In this document: one piece after another, positions 25,838 to 32,794 of the stretch | Numbering within the stretch: position 1 is the stretch's first letter | Layout of the letters: every line of letters starts with the position of its first letter | NCBI GenBank assembly: GCA_017881465.1 | Contig: JADGQV010000009.1 | Coordinates: 1-38,211 of the forward strand | Direction: 5' to 3' | Length of the DNA: 38,211 nt | Origin: Gemmatimonadaceae bacterium | GTDB taxonomy: Bacteria; Gemmatimonadota; Gemmatimonadetes; Gemmatimonadales; Gemmatimonadaceae | The notes under the pieces: generated by a model | Told to the model about the DNA's origin: nothing | Seen by the model: the letters and a program-made list of their open reading frames with translations, nothing else | Database searches by the model: none | Position numbers and translations under genes: made by a program

Positions 25838-25843
25838 TGCCGG

Positions 25844-27568
25844 TTACCGCGCTGTCGCGAGCTCCGGCTGAAACGCTCCTGATTGTCGTGTCGCCCCGAG
25901 CATTTCTTCGCGCGTCTCCAGCTGCGGCATTTCCGCATCCCATAACACGAGTCCGTGAATGCGCATGTCCGCTCTGCGAAGGTTGTCCACCGCGGTTTTG
26001 AGACCCCCCACTGTGGTGTGGGCGATTCGCGCACAGAGGATCACATCCGGAGCCGGGATGATGCTGCTGGCGCTCCGCTGGACGTAGCTGGTTGGAGCCG
26101 CGATGATGATGAAGTCATAGCGTCGCTGCATGCGAGCGAGCTCTTTGCGCACGTCCTCGACGACATTTGCCTCCGGAAGTCCGGAGCGCCGCGTACCGCT
26201 CGGAAGCACATCGAGCGGACGGTCGCGGCCGATGGTCGTCGGAACGATGGCTTCCGGCCAGGTTGAGCTGCCCGTGATGATTCCCGAGAGCCCGGGGTCG
26301 GGTCGGATTCGCAGGACGCTCGCGACGCTGCATGTGGTCGGATCGACGTCGACGAGCAGAGTACTGCGCGCCTCGTAGGCTGCGGATGCAGCAAGGTTCG
26401 CCGCGACAGTCGCGACAATGCCCGGGTCGTCGCCAGTAATCGTGACGATAGGGACGCTCGCTTCGATCGACGCGATGTGCAAGTAGAGAGTTCTGTAACT
26501 CTCCGACACGACATCGATCAGCGGTGGTGCCTCGACATCCGCCTGCCGGCGGCTTCTTTCCACGACGACTTCCGGCGGCTTGATCACAGTGAGCACGCGC
26601 GAACCGCTTATCTGCTCCGCCTCACGCGGGTCAGCGATGTGCGGCCGTTTGAGCTCCGTTCCGAACGATGCCGCAAATCCAACCGCGAGTGCGAGCACTA
26701 CCGCGGCGGCAAGCATCGCCCACGGTGGCGCACCCACGTTGGCAAGCTCCCGGGCATGCGCCGACTCACGGTCGATGCGAGCGTTTTTCTGACTTATCTG
26801 ATCCAGCTGTCCTGCCGCAGCCGTATAGTTCTGCTGGGCGGTCGCGCGCTGAGCGACAAGCTTTGTCGTATCTACCGTTATGACGGGCTTCACAACCGGA
26901 GCGGCAGTCGGGCGTATCAGCGCTAGCTTTCCTCGTATCTCACCGCGTTTTGCATCTGCGATCGCCTGTATTTGACGGCCAATCGCGTTTGCTCTCGACG
27001 TCAGCGACAGATACACCGGGTCCACTGTTCCCACGCCACCATACATATTTCGGTCGCGCTCAACGTCCGCCAAAGAGTCGAGTAGTACCCGAACTTTAGG
27101 ATCAGCCGCCACCGGGGGTGATGCAGCAAGCGCGCGATAGGAGGTGGGAAGGGGAGCGTTCTCGACTCTGTCGATCAAACGATTGAGCGTCGCGAGCTCT
27201 GCGCTCAGAGAATCACGTTGCGCACGGACTGCCGGCGGGAAGGTATCTATGACAGCTGCCGGAACGGGCATCAGAGCGCGCCGTGTTGCATTCAGCACGG
27301 AGTCCGTGAAAGTCAGCTCGGCCAGATAGCGGCCCCTCGCCGCGACGGTTGGGCCGGAATCAGCTCGGGTCTCGATTTTCGCGGCTACTGCTAGCGCCTT
27401 TCGCGAAGCATTTCTCGGAACGAGGACGAACGCGATCAATGCCCCGACAAAGACCACGCCGCCAACGATGCCAAACACTACGACCCGGCGAAGCGCGTTC
27501 CTGGCACGTGCCGCCATCCAGAGGTAGGCCGAGCCGCCGCTCATCCGTGCAATGCTATGAACGTTCAT
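25844..27568 (-). CDS. Wzc/BY-kinase-like membrane protein with degenerate P-loop
   Basis: A 574-residue protein with two transmembrane segments (about residues 28-50 and 277-300) bracketing a periplasmic, partly coiled-coil region, then a cytoplasmic P-loop-fold domain (about 330-574). This is the layout of Wzz/Wzc polysaccharide co-polymerases with BY-kinase domain. In the ATPase domain the Walker A should read PGEGKS but is PGIVAT: the lysine is Ala. The Walker B region FIIIAAP lacks the usual Asp. Walker A' (TLLVDVD) is kept. There is no tyrosine cluster at the C-terminus. It is therefore probably a pseudokinase with a scaffolding or sensing role. No polysaccharide genes are adjacent. Confidence 0.72.
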   Translation of the reverse strand: MNVHSIARMSGGSAYLWMAARARNALRRVVVFGIVGGVVFVGALIAFVLVPRNASRKALAVAAKIETRADSGPTVAARGRYLAELTFTDSVLNATRRALMPVPAAVIDTFPPAVRAQRDSLSAELATLNRLIDRVENAPLPTSYRALAASPPVAADPKVRVLLDSLADVERDRNMYGGVGTVDPVYLSLTSRANAIGRQIQAIADAKRGEIRGKLALIRPTAAPVVKPVITVDTTKLVAQRATAQQNYTAAAGQLDQISQKNARIDRESAHARELANVGAPPWAMLAAAVVLALAVGFAASFGTELKRPHIADPREAEQISGSRVLTVIKPPEVVVERSRRQADVEAPPLIDVVSESYRTLYLHIASIEASVPIVTITGDDPGIVATVAANLAASAAYEARSTLLVDVDPTTCSVASVLRIRPDPGLSGIITGSSTWPEAIVPTTIGRDRPLDVLPSGTRRSGLPEANVVEDVRKELARMQRRYDFIIIAAPTSYVQRSASSIIPAPDVILCARIAHTTVGGLKTAVDNLRRADMRIHGLVLWDAEMPQLETREEMLGATRQSGAFQPELATAR

Positions 27569-27624
27569 CCGTCAAAGATTCACTGAGTATGGCGCGCGCG
27601 CGAGAGGGTCCGTTCTTGGGAGGG

Positions 27625-27705
27625 CATCCCGGCACTACGGACCGAGATCGCGCTTGTGTTCCCGTCAACGACGCAATCTAAACGCCGTTCGGTCGTGCCG
27701 GGATG
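27625..27705. repeat. 11-bp inverted repeat flanking a REP-like element
   Basis: CATCCCGGCAC (27625-27635) and GTGCCGGGATG (27695-27705) are perfect inverted arms 59 bp apart, the right arm merging with the hairpin at 27701. The arrangement resembles a small repetitive extragenic palindrome. Only one copy is visible here, so repetition cannot be shown. Confidence 0.45.
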
Positions 27706-27746
27706 ACAAAAGCGGCGGGGCGAACGCTCCGCCGTTTTTGTCATCC
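27701..27746. terminator. 21-bp stem hairpin downstream of the cupredoxin gene
   Basis: Bases 27701-27721 pair with 27726-27746 around a GAAC tetraloop; all pairs are Watson-Crick except two G-U. AAAA and TTTTT runs lie inside the stem. It begins 5 bp after the stop of the minus-strand cupredoxin gene, where it would act as an intrinsic terminator in either direction. Confidence 0.8.
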
Positions 27747-27751
27747 AAATC

Positions 27752-28273
27752 TTACTGAACCGTGATGACACCCTTCATGTTCAGAGCAAGGTGTGGAACG
27801 CAATGATACGGGTACTGGCCGGGTTTGATGTTGCCGAACGAGATCGTGACCGACTCGCCGGGGTTCATCTTCATGTTGCTGGAGAGCTCACCCATCTTGT
27901 CCGTGCCCATGTTGGCATCGAGCTGGGCTTTGACATCGGGCGAAATCGTTGCGGGATCGAACGCGACGTTGTGTGGACCGCCGCCCACGACCACGAACTT
28001 GACGCCATCTCCCTGCTTAATCGTGAAGTTGGAGGGCTCGAACCGATAGCCCTTTGCATCTCCGAGCATGTTTACCGTCTTGGTTACACCGGTAATTGGA
28101 GCCATCGCGACAGCGCCGCCAGTCGTGCCGGTGGTTGTCGTACCGGTAGTGGTAGTCGTCGTCGAGCTCGTATCCACCGCGACGTGCGTCGTATCAGCAG
28201 GCTTCTTTTCTCCGCCTGCGCAGGCACCGAGCGTAATTACTCCAACCGCAACCGCGAATCCGTAGAACCGCAT
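27752..28273 (-). CDS. Type 1 copper (plastocyanin/azurin-like) lipoprotein
   Basis: A 173-residue cupredoxin. MRFYGFAVAVGVITLGAC is a lipoprotein signal with lipobox LGAC; a Thr-rich linker (about residues 35-50) follows. The cupredoxin domain has FTIKQGDGVKFVVVGGGPHN (first His ligand about residue 103) and YPYHCVPHLALNMKG, giving Cys, second His and Met of the type 1 site. It is a periplasmic or surface electron carrier. The ATG at 28273 gives the signal; upstream frame lacks it. A CRP-consensus site overlaps its -35. Function as a carrier for a nitrite reductase or oxidase is possible but unsupported by neighbours. Confidence 0.88.
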   Translation of the reverse strand: MRFYGFAVAVGVITLGACAGGEKKPADTTHVAVDTSSTTTTTTGTTTTGTTGGAVAMAPITGVTKTVNMLGDAKGYRFEPSNFTIKQGDGVKFVVVGGGPHNVAFDPATISPDVKAQLDANMGTDKMGELSSNMKMNPGESVTISFGNIKPGQYPYHCVPHLALNMKGVITVQ

Positions 28274-28314
28274 CTTTATCAGGCCTCCCAGAGCCGTACA
28301 GTAGTGCACTTACA

Positions 28315-28344
28315 AGTTTATTTTTTTACTTCACAGATTGTGAA
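28315..28344 (-). promoter_or_regulatory. Promoter of the cupredoxin gene
   Basis: On the minus strand TTCACA (28339-28344) and TAAACT (28315-28320) lie 18 bp apart. Transcription would start near 28307. The -35 is part of the CRP-type palindrome. Confidence 0.5.
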
Positions 28345-28354
28345 TTTATTCACA
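28330..28354. promoter_or_regulatory. CRP-type site with a third half-site
   Basis: TGTGAATTTATTCACA (28339-28354) is a perfect dyad and a perfect match to the CRP consensus TGTGA-N6-TCACA. A further TTCACA at 28330-28335 pairs with the same TGTGAA, giving three alternating half-sites. The centre lies about 40 bp upstream of the predicted cupredoxin start of transcription, the class II activation position. Confidence 0.75.
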
Positions 28355-28426
28355 AGCTCGCTAACATGCAATTGATGCAGCACCTTCGCCTCTCATGATT
28401 CGTGCCCTGATGCTGAGGCGCGCCGG

Positions 28427-29140
28427 ATGATTGCAATCCCCGCGCTCGACCTGCGAGGCGGCGCGTGCGTTCAGGTCGCAGCTGGCTCCTACGACCAGGA
28501 GCTAATCCGAATTCCCGATCCCGTTGGAGTCGCCATTGCCTGGAGGCAATACGGATTCCGGCACCTTCACCTGGTCGACCTGGATGCAGTGGCGGGACGG
28601 GGAAACAACGCGCCCGAAATTCAGGCGATTCTCGGAGCGACCGACGTTGAGGTACAGCTGGGCGGAGGAATACGAAGCAGGGAATTGATTCAGCGCTCGC
28701 TCGACGATGGAGCCCAGCGCGTAGTCATTGGCACGCGTGCGCTGGAAGACCCCGATTGGCTCGCGGAGATGAGCGGTCTTTTCCCGAGCTGTATCGTCGT
28801 CGCCGCGGATGTCCGCGATCGGAAGATCCTGTCTCACGGCTGGACGCGCACCCATCCTAAGCTCGTACTGGACCTCGTTGAAGAGCTCAACGGGCTGCCT
28901 CTCGCGGGCGTACTGGTGACCGCCGTCCATCGGGAGGCAGCGATGCACGGAACGGATTTGCCGCTCATGGAGGACGTCGCCGAGACGGCGGATTTTCCGG
29001 TCTTTGCATCGGGCGGGCTCGGAAGCCTCAACCATCTGCGCGCCTTGGAAGACCGCGGTGTCGCGGCCGCCATCGTTGGGATGGCGCTTTATAGTGGTGC
29101 GATGGATCCGCGGGCTGTGGCCGAGGAATTCGCGGAATAG
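28427..29140 (+). CDS. hisA: HisA-like phosphoribosyl-ProFAR isomerase, divergent
   Basis: A 237-residue (beta-alpha)8 protein of the HisA/HisF family. D8 in PALDLRGG, D128 in AADVRD and T165 line up with the catalytic triad Asp8, Asp127, Thr164 of Thermotoga HisA, and VQLGGGIRS and FASGGLGS are the two phosphate loops. The loop after T165 is unlike HisA: the conserved DxxRDGTxxG reads AVHREAAMHG. It sits alone, not in a his operon. It may be the real isomerase or a paralogue with another substrate. The ATG at 28427 is clear, but no Shine-Dalgarno sequence is apparent. Confidence 0.75.
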   Translation: MIAIPALDLRGGACVQVAAGSYDQELIRIPDPVGVAIAWRQYGFRHLHLVDLDAVAGRGNNAPEIQAILGATDVEVQLGGGIRSRELIQRSLDDGAQRVVIGTRALEDPDWLAEMSGLFPSCIVVAADVRDRKILSHGWTRTHPKLVLDLVEELNGLPLAGVLVTAVHREAAMHGTDLPLMEDVAETADFPVFASGGLGSLNHLRALEDRGVAAAIVGMALYSGAMDPRAVAEEFAE

Positions 29141-29171
29141 GCGCTACTGCCGCGTCGACGCTCTCCGGTCG

Positions 29172-30434
29172 TCAGAACAAACTGATCGTGCGTGGATCCA
29201 ACTTCGATGGATCGCCGACATACGCGAAGCGGAAGCCTTTCATGTATTTCCTCGCCACTCTCTGAACCGCTTCGGGGGTTACACTCTTCAACTCGTCCAC
29301 GAAGCGATCGGCTTCCCGGTAGTCGCCTTCATAAAGCTGTGATCGCGCCAGGAAGTCCGCCTGGGCCGCGTTGGTTTCGTTGTCGAGGAAGTATTCAGTT
29401 ATGAACTGTTCTTCGAGCTGCTTGAGCCCAACCGGGTCGAGCATTCCCTGCTGGAGATCCACGATCGCCGCGCGCATCAGCTTCAGTGTCGTGTCCGGAG
29501 CAACCGTCGAGACGTACAGTCCCCCCGTGGTCGCCGCCCGATCGACAAAAGGTGCGTGCACATCATAGGTAAGATTCTCCCGGGTCCGAATCTCCGCGAA
29601 CATGCGGCCGGTCAGAACCGATGTCGCGACTCTGAGCGCCTGATAGTCTTCGCCACCCGCGAGCGGGCCACTGTAGTAGCCCAGTATGTAGTTGGTGGGC
29701 AGCTGGCGACGCTCGATCACGACCGCTGTCTGTGCCTCGGGAATACGCGGAGGCGCAGTCCACCTGTAGCTGCCGCGAGGAAGCTGCCCGATCGATTGGT
29801 TCACGAGCCGCTCGATGTGTGCGCGGTCGACGTTCCCCACCACGACCAGCAGCATTCGGGACGTCACGAATTGTGTGCGGTGATACTCACGCAGTGACGC
29901 CGAGTCGACAGCCTGGATCGATTTCTCGTTGCCTACGACCGAGACCGCATACGGGTGGCCCACATAAGTGATGCTGTCCGCGAGATAGTCTGCCAGCGCA
30001 TCGGGATCATCTCTCCGCTGTCTGATTCCGGACAGGTATTGAGCCTTCACCAGGCTTATTTCCGACTTGGCCAGGTTCGGATGCATTACCCGATCGGCGA
30101 ATATCGACCAGGTGGAATCGAATACTTCAGTGCTCGAGCGGATTCCAAACATCGTCCAGTCTGCGTTCGGAGCAACTACCATCTCGCTCCCCAGAAGCGA
30201 CATCGCGCGACGCAGCGAATTCTTGGGGAACTTTTTGGTTCCGCGCTCGGAGACATCGAGCAGGATGGGCTCGATCCCCGCGTTCGCCTCAGTGACCTGC
30301 CGGGCTCCGCCCAACAAATAGAGGTTTGCCGCGACGACGTTGTTGGCGTCGTTCTGCCGCAAAATGACGTGCACGCCCGATACATCAAAGCTCGTAGTGG
30401 CCGTTGCCAGCGCCAGCGCAATTGAAAGCAGCAT
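29172..30434 (-). CDS. M16 peptidase-like protein, non-catalytic partner
   Basis: A 420-residue M16 (pitrilysin-family) fold protein with two M16 domains (about residues 15-200 and 200-400). The zinc motif HxxEH is missing: the equivalent position reads AGIEPILLDVS. The second domain keeps TRENLTYDVHAPF and the Arg/Tyr region that in M16 heterodimers binds substrate. A hydrophobic N-terminus (LLSIALALATATTS) suggests export. It pairs with the catalytic M16 gene directly upstream, with a 1-bp TGATG overlap, as in alpha/beta processing-peptidase pairs. It is likely the substrate-binding subunit. Confidence 0.85.
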   Translation of the reverse strand: MLLSIALALATATTSFDVSGVHVILRQNDANNVVAANLYLLGGARQVTEANAGIEPILLDVSERGTKKFPKNSLRRAMSLLGSEMVVAPNADWTMFGIRSSTEVFDSTWSIFADRVMHPNLAKSEISLVKAQYLSGIRQRRDDPDALADYLADSITYVGHPYAVSVVGNEKSIQAVDSASLREYHRTQFVTSRMLLVVVGNVDRAHIERLVNQSIGQLPRGSYRWTAPPRIPEAQTAVVIERRQLPTNYILGYYSGPLAGGEDYQALRVATSVLTGRMFAEIRTRENLTYDVHAPFVDRAATTGGLYVSTVAPDTTLKLMRAAIVDLQQGMLDPVGLKQLEEQFITEYFLDNETNAAQADFLARSQLYEGDYREADRFVDELKSVTPEAVQRVARKYMKGFRFAYVGDPSKLDPRTISLF

Positions 30435-31834
30435 CAGCGTGTCCCCGCCATCACCAGGTCTTCTGGAGCGAGCTTCAGCGACTGCCGTGCATCAGGCGCA
30501 ATGAGAACTCCCGCAATGTGCGGCTTCCCCACGATGTAGCGGCGCGCATACGCGCGGAGGTCCCCAAGTGTCTGCTGTGCCATGTAGTCAACGTATCCCA
30601 TGTAATACTCGAGGCTGGCGACGCTCCACCAGAACCCCAGCGTGTGCGCAAACCCCGAGGCCCGCTCACGATCGAATGCGGAAGTTACAGCGCGATGCGC
30701 CTTGACCGCCTCGAGCTCGTCCGATGTGAAGTAGCCCGGGGTATCGAACTTCGCTATCTCGCCGTAGAGGGCCGCGAGCGCTTCGCGAAGCTGTTCAGGC
30801 GATGTCTGTCCGCTGATTGTAATCGGTCCGGTGTGATTGAGCGTGTAGTAATTGACGCCCACGGCTTGCCATAGTCCGCTGTCGACAAGCCTTTGCTGGA
30901 ACTGCGACCGTGGATCGTTCATCACGTCCGAAAAGACGTCCGCCGCGTACGTAGACTTGGGATCCAGTCCGACGCTCGGACCCTGCCACTGAACCTGCAC
31001 GGTCACCGCGCCCACGGGTGCCTCAACGAGCACTCCCTGGCTTTTCCGAAGAGGAGGAATAGTCGGAATCGGATCGGCGACGAATGGGTCGGCACCGCGA
31101 CCCCACTGCCCTAGCTCCCGCTCGGCGAGAGCAAACACAGCTGCAGGGCTCACATCGCCGGCAACGATCAGAACAGAGTTGTTCGGGACATAATACTTGT
31201 TCTGAATGACGCGCATTTTTTCGGGCGTCGTGGTCAGTACTATCTGCCGGTTACCGATTACATCCTTTCTGCTGAAGTTGCCGGGATAAAGCTTCGCATC
31301 CGCCTGGCGCGAGAGCTCGAAGAACGGGCTCGATTCATTTCGGTCGTACTCCCCGATTACAACCTGCCGCTCCCGCTCGAGCTCGTCGCGACGGAACAAC
31401 GGGCCTTTCAGCGCCGTGGCCAGCAGCTCGATTCCGTTTCCCAGCTTTTCCGCGGGGACGGTCATGTAGTAGTTGACTCTTTCTTCCTGGGTGGTTCCGT
31501 TGAACACCGCTCCGAGGTCCGACGCCCTGTCCCAGAATTGATTGGGCTCCGGATACTTCGAATTGGCGCGGAAGAACATGTGCTCGTACATGTGAGCCAG
31601 TCCTTCGTACTCGGGGGTCTGCGTAAACGACCCGTTCTTTACGTCGATTTCGATCGTCGCTAATGGGACACCGTGGTTTTCGACGACGATTACCTCGAGG
31701 CCATTAGCCAGAACCTTCCGTTGAATGATCTTCGCGAGCTCCGCTCGCTGGCCCCGCGCCTGCATCGGAGCGAGTACCGATACGAGAAGCACAAGAGTGG
31801 CGCAGTAACGCCAGACACCTTTTCTTTCGGACAT
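30434..31834 (-). CDS. M16 zinc metallopeptidase, catalytic subunit
   Basis: A 466-residue M16 peptidase. The inverted zinc motif is present as HMYEH in GLAHMYEHMFFR (about residue 82), and the third ligand Glu in ERQVVIGEYD is about 77 residues on. MSERKGVWRYCATLVLLVSVLAPM is a signal peptide, so it is exported. A second, non-catalytic M16 domain forms the C-terminal half. Together with the following gene it makes an exported M16 pair. Its ATG at 31834 overlaps the start codon of murB on the other strand, and no Shine-Dalgarno sequence is seen. Confidence 0.9.
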   Translation of the reverse strand: MSERKGVWRYCATLVLLVSVLAPMQARGQRAELAKIIQRKVLANGLEVIVVENHGVPLATIEIDVKNGSFTQTPEYEGLAHMYEHMFFRANSKYPEPNQFWDRASDLGAVFNGTTQEERVNYYMTVPAEKLGNGIELLATALKGPLFRRDELERERQVVIGEYDRNESSPFFELSRQADAKLYPGNFSRKDVIGNRQIVLTTTPEKMRVIQNKYYVPNNSVLIVAGDVSPAAVFALAERELGQWGRGADPFVADPIPTIPPLRKSQGVLVEAPVGAVTVQVQWQGPSVGLDPKSTYAADVFSDVMNDPRSQFQQRLVDSGLWQAVGVNYYTLNHTGPITISGQTSPEQLREALAALYGEIAKFDTPGYFTSDELEAVKAHRAVTSAFDRERASGFAHTLGFWWSVASLEYYMGYVDYMAQQTLGDLRAYARRYIVGKPHIAGVLIAPDARQSLKLAPEDLVMAGTR

Positions 31835-32789
31835 GTCAGATTCTGGGAAAGCCCGCTCGGACTACTACGGGCAATTGATAACTCGGCTCGACGCCAAGAG
31901 GCTCAAGCGCAATGAGCCTCTTGCTCAATACACCACATTCAGGATTGGTGGTCCAGCCGATCTCTTTTACGATGCAACATCGGTCGAGGAACTGGCAGGG
32001 GCAGTTACTGCCGCCCGGGAGCTCGGACTCGAGTATTTCGTGCTCGGACTCGGCGCCAACATTCTCATCGGCGACAAGGGGTTCCGCGGCCTGATCATCC
32101 GCAATACCTCGAGCCACCTCGAGTTCTTCAATGACGGAAGACTCTGGGTCGAGAGCGGTGCGGTGATGGCGAAGTTGATACCCCAGGCCGTCGAGCGCGG
32201 GCTGTCGGGGCTCGAACACTACGTTGGAATCCCCAGCACAGTCGGCGGGGCCGTCTGGCAGAATCTACACTTTCTCTCACCTGCCCCAGACCGTGAGAGA
32301 ACGATGTTCATTGCCGAGATCTTTCAGACGGCCGAGCTGCTGACCTACGACGGGAAGCGGAAAACCGTCGACAGGGAATACATGCAGTTCGGCTACGACA
32401 CGAGTACGCTCCACAAGCAGCGGGACATCGCGCTGGCGGTGACGTTCCAGCTCGAGCCCGGGGACAAATCGGTGATGCATCGCATCATGCAGGAAAACCT
32501 GAGCTGGCGGGGCGGCAAGCATCCCTGGCTCGAGTATCATCCCAGCGCCGGCTCGATCTTCAAGAAGATCGAAGGCGTGGGAGCCGGCCGCCTGATCGAT
32601 CAGGTCGGATTGAAGGGTTTCCGACATGGTGATGCCCAGATCTCCCACATCCACGCGAACATCATGGTTAATCTCGGGAAGGCAACCGCGAAGGATGTCC
32701 GCGAGCTAATCACGATGGCGCAGGACAAGGTGCATGAGCGGTTCGACCAACATCTCGAAGTGGAGATAGGATTCATCGGCGAGTTCTGA
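31833..32789 (+). CDS. murB: UDP-N-acetylenolpyruvoylglucosamine reductase
   Basis: A 318-residue FAD enzyme of peptidoglycan synthesis, which reduces UDP-GlcNAc-enolpyruvate to UDP-MurNAc. YTTFRIGGPAD (about residues 32-42), GLGANILIGDKGFRGLII (about 65-82) and GIPSTVGGAVWQN (about 131-143) are FAD-binding motifs; SAGSIFKKI (about 243-251) and HANIMVNLGKATAKDV provide the Ser and C-terminal substrate loop. It has the type II-like C-terminal domain. The ATG at 31833 shares bases with the M16 start on the opposite strand (CATG). No ribosome binding site is visible there. Confidence 0.93.
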   Translation: MSDSGKARSDYYGQLITRLDAKRLKRNEPLAQYTTFRIGGPADLFYDATSVEELAGAVTAARELGLEYFVLGLGANILIGDKGFRGLIIRNTSSHLEFFNDGRLWVESGAVMAKLIPQAVERGLSGLEHYVGIPSTVGGAVWQNLHFLSPAPDRERTMFIAEIFQTAELLTYDGKRKTVDREYMQFGYDTSTLHKQRDIALAVTFQLEPGDKSVMHRIMQENLSWRGGKHPWLEYHPSAGSIFKKIEGVGAGRLIDQVGLKGFRHGDAQISHIHANIMVNLGKATAKDVRELITMAQDKVHERFDQHLEVEIGFIGEF

Positions 32790-32794
32790 TTCGA

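Noticed and set aside
27569-27771. Short minus-strand open frame between the Wzc-like and cupredoxin genes
   Set aside because: It runs through the 21-bp stem hairpin and inverted repeats, has no ribosome binding site and no recognisable protein features.
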